From Spirodela intermedia (Eukaryota; Streptophyta; Magnoliopsida; Alismatales; Araceae): 64,000 bases of DNA. The stretch covers positions 7,065,037-7,129,036 of the forward strand of contig LR746274.1 in NCBI GenBank assembly GCA_902729315.2, given 5' to 3'. The notes beneath the pieces were generated by a model, which did no database searches, was not told the DNA's origin, and saw nothing but the letters and a program-made list of their open reading frames with translations. Shown one piece after another: positions 38,326-49,671 of the stretch (its first letter is position 1; every line of letters starts with the position of its first letter). A program made the position numbers and the translations under genes.

Positions 38326-38880
38326 AATTCTTATAATCCTAATTGGAGGAGTAATTTTTCATGGAGAGACCCAAATAATATTTAAAATCTAGAAGCACTT
38401 AGACCTAATTCAAACTCTAAATTTTGTCTAAAATAAAAAAATAGATTTCAAAAAAATCAGCCCTCTCAAACCCAATCTAATATTATGGAAATGATGCAGC
38501 AAATGAGCCAAATGATACAACAAATTATGAATCAAATAATACTGCAACAGAAAGAAATTATAGAGGCTCTTGGGAATAAGAGAGAAGAGGGACAACTACC
38601 TAGTCAACCCATAGAAAATCTAGGGAACTGTTCAACAATAAGATTTCAGCAAGGGGAGTCTAGTAGCATGAATCTAGGAAAAAACCCAAAAAATGAAAAT
38701 GTTAGAATAGTGAATGCATTAAGAAGTGGTAAGCTCTTACCTGATCCTTATCCCCGAACATTAGAAGAAAAGGAAAAGATGGACAGCCCAAAACAAAAGT
38801 CAAATAGGAGTAGAAGAAGATTTTATAAATTCTACCAAGGAAATTTTGAAAGAGAGGACAACAATTCCATTTTCTAAAGC
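38326..38880 (+). pseudogene. Element B gag C-terminal fragment
   Basis: The open frame 38485-38877 encodes an MMQQMSQMIQQ stretch and GESSSMNLGKNPKNENVRIV, then LPDPYPRTLEEKEK. It matches element A at 34905-35290 and element C at 54060-54340. The frame slips after LEEKEK. Confidence 0.85.
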
Positions 38881-38999
38881 TCTAGAGCCTAGACAAAGAA
38901 AGAAAAAGGAATACAATGAAGAAATAAAGAAAATTTTACAAGATATGTAAATTAGTCTTCCTTTACTCACTACCATTAAACATATTCCTAAATATGTTA

Positions 39000-39440
39000 A
39001 AGTTTTGAAAGAAATGTATACACCAAAATGAGTACCTAGAGTAGAAAAATTATCTATACATGCTAGTGCTTTATTATTAAATCAATTACCATATAAATTG
39101 AGAGATACGGGTGCCCCTTTAATTTTGTGTGGTATTGGCGGATCCATTTTTCAAAATGCATTACTTGACATTAGTGCTAGTATTAATTTATTACCTACAA
39201 GTATTTGTGATAAATTTAATATTACTGATCTTAAACCTTCTACTGTTACCTTACAATTTGCTGATAGATCCATAAAACATCCTAAAGGTATTTTAGAAAA
39301 TGTGATAGTAATAGTTAAAGGGTGTAAATTTCTAGCTGATTTTGTAGTGTTGGAAATAGATTTTAATGGATAGTTTTATGATACACCAATCATCCTAGGG
39401 AGACCATTTTTGTATACAATAAAGATGAATATTGATTTTC
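39000..39440 (+). pseudogene. Element B retroviral-type aspartic protease
   Basis: It reads HASALLLNQLPYKLRDTGAP, then LLDISASINLLPTSICDKF (the active-site loop, normally D-x-G/S-A-S), and then IILGRPFLYT. One in-frame stop (TAG near 39371) breaks it. Confidence 0.85.
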
Positions 39441-39918
39441 TCATAGATATTGTGAAAATTTCATATGGAGATCAATTAGTAGAAATTAAAATTTTTGAGG
39501 TAGCAAATGATCTTAAGAAATCCCAAGTATATGATTATCATACTATAGATCTTCTAGATGATTTTCATGATCTAGATGTTATTGATGACTATGTGCTAGA
39601 AGAGTTAGAGGAAGTAGAGAATATAAATTTGAGAAAAAAGAATGAGGAAAATCATCTGAATTTAGAGTTGAAACCTCTTCCCTCTAGTTTAAAATATATG
39701 TTTTTGGAGGAAAATAATTCATTTCCTATTATTATTGTAGTTGATTTGAGTGATGAATAGGAAGAAGAATGATTAGATGTACTTTGAAAAATAAGAAAGC
39801 TATTGAGTGTAAAATGGATGATCTAAGAGACATTGATATGAGTATATGCATGTACAATATATATCTAAAGGAGGGGGCTAGAATTAGTAGGGAACCACAA
39901 TGAAGATTAAATCCTAAT

Positions 39919-40688
39919 ATGATGGAAATTGTAAGAAAAGAAATTTTAAAGTGGTTGGTTGTTGATATTATTTATCCTATTTCAAATAGAAAATGGCTTA
40001 GTCCTATACAAATGGTGCCAAAAAAATCAGGGATCACGTTTATAAAAAAAAAAAAAAGGGATGACATACAAACAAGATTAACTACCAGTTGGAGGGCTTG
40101 CATTGATTATAGAAAATTAAATTCAATTACTAGAAAATATCATTTTCCCCTATCATTTACTGATCAAATTCTAGAAAAATTAGTTGAAAAAAACTTTTTT
40201 TGTTTTCTAGATGGATACTCTAGTTATAATCAAATTTATATAAACCCTTTAGATCAAGAAAAAATAACTTTCACTTGTCCATTTGGTACTTTTGTTTTTA
40301 AACACATGCCTTTTGGTCTGTGTAATTATCTAGCCACATTTCAAATATGTATGCTGTTTATTTTTTCTAATATGACAAGAAAATGTATGGAAATTTTTAT
40401 GGATGATTTTTTATTTTTAGTGAATCATTTGATGAATGCTTAAATCATTTACAGCATGTACTTGAGAAATGTATAGAGAAAAAATTAGTTTTGAGTTGGG
40501 AGAAATCACATTTTATGGTTAGAGAAGGAGTTGTGTTGGGTCATATTGTGAGTGAAAATAGTTTAGAGGTGGATAGAGCAAAAGTTAATATTATATCTAA
40601 AATGAAACCTCCAAATTCAGTAAAACAGATTAGATCTTTCTTGGGTCATGTAGGTTATTATAGAAAATTTATTAAAGGTTTTCTCTAA
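39919..40688 (+). pseudogene. Element B reverse transcriptase
   Basis: Motifs in order are WRACIDYRKLNSITRKYHFP, CFLDGYSSYNQIYI, FTCPFGTFVFKHMPFGLCN and the catalytic FMDD at 40396-40407. After a frameshift near 40418 the next frame gives FSESFDECLNHL, then VVLGHIVS and IRSFLGHVGYYRKFIKGF. The FMDD form and the motif context are those of the Athila clade. An A-run at 40050-40055 sits inside the domain. Confidence 0.92.
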
Positions 40689-41175
40689 AATAAAAACATT
40701 AATTACTGAGGCACCCATTTTACAAGTTCTTGATTGGTCCTTTTCCTTTGAAATAATGTGTGATGCATCGAATTATGTAGTGGGGATCATTTTAGGACAA
40801 ACAAAAGAGTCAAAACCCATAGTAATTTCATATGCTAGTAAAACTATATCTGATGCTCAATTAAATTATACCATGATTGAAAAAAAGTTGTTCGTTATAG
40901 TATTTTTATTAAAAAGTTTAAATCATATATTTTGGGAGCTAAAATTATTATTTATATTGATCATGTAACATTAAAATATTTGTTAAATAAGAAAGATGCA
41001 AAGCCACGTTTATTAAGATGGATTTTATTGTTGTAGGAATTTGACTTAGAAATAAAAGATAAAGAAGGTTTCGAGAATGTTGTTGCTAACCATCTTTCTA
41101 GATTAAGTGATACAAGAATAAATGTAGCACCTTTACAAGGCACATTTCCAGATGAACAATTAATGGCAGCTTAAC
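40689..41175 (+). pseudogene. Element B RNase H
   Basis: It reads [37 protein letters not shown] and, after a frameshift, [20 protein letters not shown] with RWILLL. It ends VVANHLSRL near 41096, the usual end of gypsy RNase H. Confidence 0.88.
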
Positions 41176-41329
41176 ATCAACCATCACCATGGTATGCACA
41201 TATTGGTAATTTTCTAATTTTTGAAAAAAAATTAGAACAGTGAGATAAGAACAGAAAAAATTATTTCTTTTCTAAGATTAGAAATTATTTTGACATGATC
41301 CTGATTTATATTAGTTGGGCAATGATCAA

Positions 41330-41554
41330 ATTTTAAGGAGATGTGTTATTGAAGAAGAATATCATAACATTATTAACATGTGCCATTCATCTAATTGTGG
41401 AGGACATTTCTTTGGACAAAAAATAGCTACAAAAAATTTTCAGTGTAGTTTTATTAGCCTACAATCATTAGAGATTCTATAGAATTTAGTAGAACACATA
41501 TTTCATGCCAATCTATAGATAACATGAGTAAGAAAATATGAAATGCCTATGAGT
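41330..41554 (+). pseudogene. Element B integrase zinc-finger part
   Basis: The broken frame gives CVIEEEYHNIINMCHSSNCGG, corresponding to the HHCC region of gypsy integrase. It ends KYEMPMSN, where the inserted segment begins. Confidence 0.75.
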
Positions 41555-42193
41555 AATATATATATATATATATATATTATTTTTATTTTTATTTTTTAAG
41601 AAGAAGAAGAAATTTGATTGAGTGATAAAAGTTTGACCTCATTCTGAGGTTACATAAGTGGGATCTCATTCGCACAAGGGGCGAGGATGACATGAAGAAT
41701 GAAAGACCTCTTTTGAAGAGGGGATGTGATGATACTGGAGATAGACTCCATGGCGTTCATCATATTTGAGGAAGGTGATTGATTTGCATTGGATTGAAAA
41801 AGCCTTTGAGTTCATGAAAGTTGGAAGATCTGCTCAACAGGAGTAGGACGAGAGCTCCATGTTGTGCACCATGCAATGTTCCTGCAAGACAAGAGTTTAC
41901 TACAGTAAGTGGTTCTAAGAGATAAATAAATTAATATAAAGTGGTGAGAAAAGAGTGATTAGGGCAGTGAGGAGGATAGAACTATGCTAAAGCATGACAA
42001 TAAGCCCAAATATGAACTTGCCTTGCTAGTGTTGCACGCGCCTAATCCCTCTGGCCAAGATCTTGTTAGTATCATCAGTTGCCGTACTTCCTCTAAGTAG
42101 GTAAGGGACCTTTCACCCCACGAGGAATGACTTGGTCTCTGGTTCTAACTCTTTTCTTTTCTCTTATTCTCTCTCTCTTCTTTCTCTCTCCTT

Positions 42194-42384
42194 GAGGGCC
42201 TCTTCTTTTACCCTCCACTAATGCCCATTATTTGGTGTACATTAGGCTAGTGATTAAGGGAAGGGAAAAAGGTTGCCCTTTTTTTTTTTTTTTTTTTTGG
42301 TTTTAGGGCCCTTTCCCTCACCCTCCACTAATTGTCTATGATGGGCTAGTGATTTCGGGAAAAGAAGTAGGCTGTCTCTTTTTT

Positions 42385-42416
<32 letters not shown>

Positions 42417-42420
42417 TTTT
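42194..42420. repeat. Imperfect tandem duplication ending in poly-T
   Basis: Two units of about 110 bases (from about 42194 and 42304) share GAGGGCC/TAGGGCC, ACCCTCCACTAAT, GGCTAGTGATT and GGGAA, and each ends in a T-run. On the LINE strand each unit would carry its own A-tail. Confidence 0.75.
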
Positions 42421-42790
42421 CTGGAGAGAGAGAGGGAGGGAGAAAGAAATAGAGAATTGAGAGAGAGAGAGAGGAGAGAGGGTCAATCCTATGGATATAG
42501 ATCTTTACCTTCTCATGGGTTCAAGCTGGCTGATGGTACTAATAAGATCTTGAGAGAGGTGCTAGGTTGCCGATTCACAACTAGTTTGGCAGGTCTGATG
42601 TGCTATAGACCTATAGTTCAAAAGTGGGCCGATGCCAACATATGCTGATAGTTCTATGTCCTCACTACTTGAGCATGATAGATAGTAGATGTGATGTGAT
42701 TATGAGGAGAGTAATGATTGGAAGTAATGTACCCGAGTGGATTACGATGTGCCTTGTTGTCCGTGTTGTGCTGTATCTCCATTGTGGTCT

Positions 42791-43816
42791 TCAGCGGCCA
42801 ATAGTAACCACCCCTGATCTCCTCCAAGCAATACGCCACTGTCGTGGAGAGGCCGGTAGTGGAGTGCGGTGTATGCGTAAAGAGGGTATGCCGAGTCGCT
42901 CAAGTCTATGAGCACCTCGGGCTTCCAGGGGCATGTCTTGCCAAAAAGAGAAGACTGTCCTCCGACGCGATCTGACTCCATGCGCAGCAAGGGCGTCAGT
43001 TGTCTGATTCCCTTCTCGGAATTGATGCGTAATAGTTGTGATGCGTCCTCGACATCGCATGATGTCTGCCCAGATATTCTTGAGCCTCCAATGAGGACAA
43101 GAGTCTGCACGTAACATGTCTACTAACACTTTGGAATCAAATTCTAAGACAATGTCAGTAATATTTTGCTCCTCACAAAGAAACAAACCATCCCGTATTG
43201 CCATAGCCTCTGCCACAGTATTAGTTTGTATATTATAAAAGTTCGAAAAGGCAAAGAGAATGCATCCTGTACTATCGCGTAAGATACCGCCTCCTCCAGA
43301 TGATCCTGGGTTGCCTTGAGATGCTCCGTCGACGTTGAGTTTCCATTGTCCAGCCCTCGGTGGTGTCCATCTAACAGATCGGACAGTAGTCCAGGTCTGT
43401 GTAGGTATGATATGGAGTCCCCAAAGCCCAAAAGCCTCACAAACAGAACGCGAGCGTTTCGTTTTATTTGGCACTAAGGAATGAGTACTCCGAAGCCATT
43501 GTGTTACGTGCCTCATAATCTTTGTGGCACGCATCACTTGGCCTGCATATCGAGATGAGTTACGTCCCTTCCATATTTCCCATAACATATATGCTATGGA
43601 GATACGGATGAAAGGACAAACCTTGACACTCGTCGGTGAGTCAAAGACTCTCCTAAAGACCTCTAGTGGTGGTCTCGTAGGTCTGTACGAGAGCATTGGA
43701 AGTCAATTCGCTAGAAGTTGACGCCAACACTCGACAGCGATATCACTATGGAAAAATAAATGTTCCATACTTTCGTCTGTCGTGATGGAGCAACAATGAC
43801 ATTTCCCATCAGCTGA
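42791..43816 (-). pseudogene. LINE ORF2 C-terminus: zf-RVT and RNase H
   Basis: Upstream of 43696 the minus frame reads CHCCSITTDESMEHLFFHS, the zinc-binding segment after a plant LINE reverse transcriptase. A stop near 43711 separates it from a 301-codon open frame. That frame holds WKLNVDGASQGNPGSSGGGG, AEAMAIRDGL and LEFDSKVLVDML, which together form the plant L1-type RNase H domain. The last 50 residues are arginine-rich. The reverse transcriptase itself is lost, consistent with 5' truncation at insertion. Confidence 0.88.
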
Positions 43817-44312
43817 AAAATATGAATATATTTTGCTTGTTGTTGATTATGTGTCGAAGTGGGTGGAAGCTATTCCTACTAGAACTAATGATCATAAAAT
43901 CGTGATGAAATTTGTGTAGGAAAATATTTTTTCGAGATTTGGATGTCCTAGAGTGATTATTAGTGATGGATGAACACATTTTACAAATAAACATTTCAAG
44001 GAACTGTTGAAAGAGAATGAAGTACACCATAGTGTAGTCACTCTATATCATCCCCAAACAAATGGGCAAGTTGAAGTAGCAAATAGGGAAATTCAAAGAA
44101 TTTTGAGAAAAATAGTTAAACTAGATAGGAAAGATTGACCCACAAAATTAGAAGATGCATTATGGGCCTATAGAACAGCTTGTAAAAATCCCATATGCAT
44201 GTTCCCATTTTGTCTTATTTTTAGCAAATCATATCATCTTCTTGTGAAAATAGAGCATAAAGTATTATGGGCTATAAAAACTTTATGTATGGATGAAAAA
44301 TCAGTTGGTGGG
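43817..44312 (+). pseudogene. Element B integrase catalytic core
   Basis: It reads KYEYILLVVDYVSKWVEAIP, with D of VDYVSKW as the first catalytic residue. Then come IFSRFGCPRVIISDG followed by a stop and THF (second Asp), and HHSVVTLYHPQTNGQVE with NREIQRIL (Glu region). It stops at the inserted solo LTR and resumes at 45948. Confidence 0.9.
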
Positions 44313-45942
44313 TGATAAGTCTTCATTATCATGAGTTAATAATTAGGAAATAATATAGTTTTAGCCATAACTCATGATAAATAGACTTATATTTGTGTTA
44401 AAGAATGATTTTTGGTTTTCAATTGATTAACGTGAATTTTTGGGTAATCATGTGATTTTATATGATTTTTACAGTCTTACTTTTGAGATAAATGAAGAAC
44501 AAGAAATAAAAATAAAAATATTGCAAAAATGGGGGGAACCCGCCGACCAGCCGGGCCCACAAGCGGCTCGGAAGCGTAGTCGGGGAGTAAGCTGTGAGTA
44601 GGGGCTTGAGTGGCTTGGCTTGGGGACCGATAGGGCATGCGTACGCCACTCCCCTTCCACGTCACCGGTGGCTAGCCGGCTGTGGGGCAAGGAGTGGTCG
44701 TACACGCGAGAGAAGGGACTTTGCTGAGAAAGCTAACATTACTATATATTCACCTGAAAACTCGGCATACAACCGATGTGGGACTAAACCCCCGTCACAC
44801 CTTCCTCAGAAGAGGTGGGGCGACTAGCGCGGGTTCGAATCCTCCCAGAGTCAAAATTCATATATTTTTATCTGATTATCGCGACTTTCCTGTAGATCGC
44901 CGGTGAAGGATTAAGTAACGAGAATCGCTGGATCATCGGCAAAAATCTCGTCAACGCGATTCGCGGAGCATTGCTACTAAAATTGCTGAAGGATTCGCGA
45001 TAAAAGGATCGTGAATCCATTGAGTAAATCATCTCTGATTGATCGACGAACAAGCCGTCGTTGGGAAGAGGACGATCCGCTGGGAGACCAGTCGCCACCT
45101 CTTGAGAGCGTACCAGATGCGATGAAGAGCCTCCTCTTGCTGCACGGACTTGAGGATGAAGCTCCCTGACATGCGCCCCACCTCCATCCAGCGCCTCTCC
45201 GTCGAGTGACAGCCGCCGGAGAGCCACAAAGTTGCCGTTTTCTGCTCCGCCGGGTGACAGCCACCAGAGACGATTTGACGACCCACTTCATTAATCTCTA
45301 GACTTCGCGAGAAGATCTAGAGATTGCCCACGTCATCTTTGTCCAAGGAGAGCCTTCAAGGCCGTAGACACTACACGACGATCCTCCCAAACGCTCAGGA
45401 TTCTGGTGCATCGCCCAAGCATCGCCAGAACTCTATTTCCCTGCTTTCAATTTAATTTAACGCTTCATTTAGTGATACTTTGTGTGATTTTAATTTACCA
45501 AACTATACTTCATTCAATTACGATTCTTTTGGCTTTTACAGATCTTAATTTGATTAATTAAGTCATCTGTAATCACCTACGTAAGAATCGCCGGGCGGAA
45601 CTCTGTTTCTGCTTAATTCACGTTCGCTGAGCATTGACGTCATCCTTACGTCCACACCCTTATTTCCTTTTTTTTCGTGAATTTTAAATATATTTCCTTT
45701 TTATTTCCTAGTATAAAATTCGTAAGAAAATCGTATTCATTGAGAAAAATTCTGAATAATTACCAGATATTATATTACATCCCTGTGATTGACCTGGAAA
45801 TTACCGCTATTTTTGAAATTTTTATTAAATTATAATTGATATAATTATTTTGAAATACTTCTAAATATCCAAAAATTTGTATTTTCTAGTTTTATAAATT
45901 TTATATTTGTGTGATTTAATATACAACGATTGAGTCACGTCA
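44313..45942 (+). mobile_element. Solo LTR in integrase, perfect 5-bp TSD
   Basis: A 1630-bp LTR that starts TGATAAGTCTTCATT and ends GAGTCACGTCA. GTGGG flanks it at 44308-44312 and 45943-45947. Removing it and one copy of GTGGG restores the integrase frame context. A hairpin lies at 44326-44338 / 44368-44380. The antisense USE (CGATGTGGGAC) lies near 44776-44786. Confidence 0.96.
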
Positions 45943-45947
45943 GTGGG

Positions 45948-46310
45948 CATAGAATTTTTCAGCGACATGAACTAGAGGAGTTGAGGAATGAAGCTTATGA
46001 AAATCATAGAATATATAAAGAAAAAACTAAAACTTCTCATTATAAATACATTAGCAGAAAAGTTTTTGATGTTGGACAAAGTGTGGTTATATGATTCTAG
46101 GTTGAAATTATTTTCAAGAAAATTAAAATCAAAATAGACAGGCCCTTATATGGTGCAAGAGACATATGATCATGGGGCTATAATGATTAAAGATCCTAAA
46201 AGTGATCATAACTTTAAGGTAAATAGACAGCGGCTTAAACATTACATAGAACACGAACACCTTGCAAATAAAGAAATTTTATTATTAAAAGAAATTCAAG
46301 AGTAAGATCA
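45948..46310 (+). pseudogene. Element B integrase C-terminal part
   Basis: It reads RHELEELRNEAYENHRIYKE, a conserved gypsy/Athila integrase tail, then KVFDVGQSVV followed by stops. It ends near the GRPLYGA-like segment around 46140. Confidence 0.8.
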
Positions 46311-47835
46311 AGGTGTCCAATTGGAGACATTAAATTCACATTGCATGGAAGGCAACCCATGGTTTTTATTTCATTATGTTTGATTTTTTTAAGCTCTATT
46401 TTTCTTAGAATTTTGCAATACTTTTTTTTGTATTTTTTCTTCTCAAAAAAGTACAAGAGAAGTGTAAGATGAAGTGAAAAATTAAAAACAAAGTTGAGGT
46501 GATGTCTTTCTGAGCTTTATCATTTATGACAATATTTTTAATGCTTAACTTTGCATATATACATGCTTCACTTGAAAATTATATTTTTCTGCATATTCTG
46601 TTTCAATTTTTTTGTGTCATTGAGGACAATGTTATTTTTAAGTTGGGAGGTGAAGTATTAATTGTTAATTTATATTGTAGGATGATTAAGAATATGTGTT
46701 TGTATTTTATTTTTATTTTTTCATGCTCACTTAAAACAGCAACTAAAAAAAAAATATATAAGAAAATTTTGAAAAACTACAACATTTATTTTCAGGTTTT
46801 TTGTCAAGAACAATAAACTATCAAAAACAGCAGACAAAAAGTAGCTCGAAATTTGAAATTTTAGAAACCCTTTTCTTACATTTCAATCCCCTAGACATAT
46901 ATTACAAAAATTCGAAATTATAGTTATAAAGAGAAAAGTTTTGATTTATTTTTGACAAATTTACTGTTGCTAAAAATAGAATTGAAAATAGAAAATAAAA
47001 CTGTCAGAACTATCAAAATGAAAAATTAAATCAATTAGATTAATTGATACCAAAAGATACTAGGAAGATTATTATTGAGTCAAAAGAATGATCTAGTAAC
47101 ATGAAATGTTAAAATACTCCTTGAATACATGATAGATAACATGAATTTGATTTTACAGATTTTCACATTATGATCTTGATGGATAGTATTTACTTGATGT
47201 GAAAATTTGATTGATCATTTGAGTTTAATAGAAATTTTTGCACCCTAATCTATAGGACTTGTGAGGAAAAATCACTTAGTTCAGAAACAAAAAGAAGAGA
47301 GAGAGCAATGTGAAAAATCTAGAAATTAAGAGTACACATAGAGGGTGTGAGACATCATTCTCATTGTCAAAATCGTGCATAGAAAAACACTTGCTGCAAA
47401 ATAAGTGGATAAAGTGAAAGCTCTGAAAATAAAGAGTACACATAGAGGATGTGAGACATCATTCTTATTGTTGAAATTTGTTTACAAAAAAAGCTACTTA
47501 TTCACTATATAAAAATCAAGCCATGAAAAAAGGAAAATGTAGGATCAATATTATTCTTGGATGAGTATTGATAATTGAAAAATCTTATAAAAATATCTAT
47601 GAGTGAAGAAGTGATAAGGATGGGAATAAAAGAAGTGAAGTCTAGAGTGTTATTCCAATGAGTGCTTAAATATTTAATTGTTTGACATCATTCTTAAATA
47701 CTTGATATAAGAATCCAAAGCGTCTAAAGGTGTATCATTTCTAATTGTATTTTCTTTTTCTGCATTCAAATATGATGTTTCAGATTCGTAAATTTTTATT
47801 TTCGTAATTCCATTACTAAGGGACTAACAATGATT
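46311..47835 (+). other. Element B 3' noncoding region
   Basis: About 1.5 kb, with the same order of blocks as in element C (55360-58545) and reversed in D. Shared blocks are GAGGCAACCCATGG-type sequence, TGAGGACAATGT...AAGTTGGG..GGTGAA, and two near-identical sub-repeats GAGTACACATAGAGG(G/A)TGTGAGACATCATTCT (about 47329 and 47429). The spot at 46499-46503 (GTGAT) is the empty counterpart of the solo LTR site in element C. Confidence 0.8.
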
Positions 47836-48041
47836 TAAGTTGGGGGGTGTGATTTAAGTTAACTCATGATAAATAGACTTATATTTATGTTAAAGTGTTA
47901 AAAGGGGTTTTCAGTTGATTAACGTGAATTTTTGGGTAATTATTTGATTTTATATGAATTTATATCATTTTTATAGTTTTACTTTTGAGATAAATGAAAA
48001 AAAAGAAATAAAAATAAAAATATAGTAAAATGAGGGGTACC
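47836..48041 (+). mobile_element. Element B polypurine tract and 3' LTR fragment
   Basis: AAGTTGGGGGGTG at 47837-47849 is the polypurine tract. The LTR starts TGAT at 47850, but the first hairpin arm and loop are deleted and it continues TTAAGTTAACTCATGATAAATAG. After about 190 bases it is cut by a reverse LTR. Confidence 0.85.
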
Positions 48042-49671
48042 TGATGTGACTTAGTCGTTGTATGTTAAATCACGCAAATATAAAATTTATAAAACTAGAA
48101 AATACGAATTTTCGGATATTTAGAAGTATTTCAAAATAATTATATCAATTATAATTCAATAAAAATTCGAAAAATAGCGGTAATTTTCCACATCGATCAC
48201 AGGGATGTAATATAATATTTGGTAATTATTCAGAATTTTTCTCGATGAATACAATTTTCTTACAAATTTTATACTAGGAAATAAAAAGGAAATATATTTA
48301 AAATTCACGAAAAAAAAGGAAATAAGGGTGCATGCGTCAGGATGATGTCAGTGCCCAATGAACGCAAATCAGGCGGAAATAGAGTTCCGCCCGACGATTC
48401 TTACGTAAGCAATTATAGACGACTTAATTAATCAAATTAAGATTTGTAAAAGCCAGAAGAATCGTAATTTAACGAAGTATAGTTTGGTAAATTAAAATCA
48501 CACAAAGTATCACAAAATAAAGCGTAAATTAAATTGAAAGCAGGAAAACAAAGTTCCGACGTCGCGACGGCAATGCGTCGGCGATGCACCAGAATCTTGA
48601 GCATTCGGGAGGATCGTCGTGCAGTGTCCACAGCCTCAAAGGCTCTCCTTGGACAAAGACGACGTGGGCTATCTCTAGATCTTCTCGCGAAGTCTAGAGA
48701 TCAATGAAGTGGGTCGTCGAATCGTCTCCGGCGGCTGTCACCCAGCGGAGCGGAAAAATGGCGACTTTGCGGCTCTCCGACAGCTGTCACCCGACGGAGA
48801 GGAGCTGGATGGAGGTGGGGCGCGTGTTAGGGAGCTTCATCCTAAGGTCTGCGCAGCAAGAGGAGGCTCTTCATCGCATCTGGTACGCTCTCAGGAGGTG
48901 GCGACTGGTCTCCTGGCGGATCGTCCTCTTCCTGACGACGGCTTGTTCGTCGATCAATCAGAGATGATTTACTCGATGGATTCGCGATCCTTTTATCGCG
49001 AGTCGTTCAGCAATTTTAGTAGCAATGCTCTGCGAATCGCGTTGACAAGATTTTCGCCAATGATCCAGCGATTCTCGTTGCTTAATCCTTCACCAGTGAT
49101 CTGCAGGAAAGTCGCGATAATCAGATAAAAATATATGAATTTTGCCTCTAGGAGGATTCAAACCCGCGCTGGTCGCCCGCCTCTTCTAAGGAAGGTGTGA
49201 CGGGGGTTTAGTCCCACATCGGTTGTACGCCGATTTTTCGAGCGAATATATAGTAATGTTAGCCTTGTGAGCAAAGTCCCTTCTCTCGCGTGTATGACCA
49301 CTCCTTGCCCCACAACCAGCTGGCCACCGGTGACGTGGAAGGGGAGTGGCGTACGCGTGCCCTGTCGGTCTCCAAGCCAAGCCGCTCGAGCCCCTGCTCG
49401 TGGCTTACTCTCCAACTGTGCTTCCGACCCGCTTGCGGGCCCGGCTGGCCGGCAGGTCCTCCCATTTTTGCAATATTTTTATTTTTATTTCTTGTTCTTC
49501 ATTTATCTCAAAAGTAAGACTGTAAAAATCGTATAAAATCAAATAATTATCCAAAAATTCACATTAATCAATTGAAAACCAAAAATCATTCTTTAACACA
49601 AATATAAGTCTATTTATCATGAGTTAAGGCTAAAACTATATTATTTACTAATTATTAACTCATGATAATGA
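48042..49671 (-). mobile_element. Reverse LTR copy, one end lost
   Basis: It starts TGATGTGACTTAG and runs through the family LTR to AACTCATGATAATGA, lacking the final 10 or so bases. USE lies at 49211-49221, TATATAG at 49247 and T5 at 49465-49469. The truncated end is fused to the 5' LTR of element C at the hairpin, so no target-site duplication can be read. Confidence 0.88.

Larger units (their letters stand above)
41555..43816 (-). mobile_element. Insertion in the integrase, including a 5'-truncated LINE
   Basis: A (TA)n run (41555-41576) and AT-rich sequence mark the left edge. The integrase frame resumes at 43817. The right part is a minus-strand LINE 3' end and poly-T tracts near 42281-42298 and 42377-42420 could be its poly(A). 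The 41580-42190 part is not recognised. No clear target-site duplication was found, so exact borders are uncertain. Confidence 0.7.
38326..47849 (+). mobile_element. Athila-like Ty3/gypsy element B (interrupted, decayed)
   Basis: The order is gag C-terminus, protease, RT, RNase H, integrase, a long 3' noncoding region and a polypurine tract. This is the Athila arrangement. The 5' LTR and most of gag are lost. A LINE-bearing segment splits the integrase at about 41555-43815, and a solo LTR splits it at 44313-45942. Every domain carries stops or frameshifts. It is the only near-complete pol in the window and serves as the autonomous reference for elements C and D. Confidence 0.9.
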
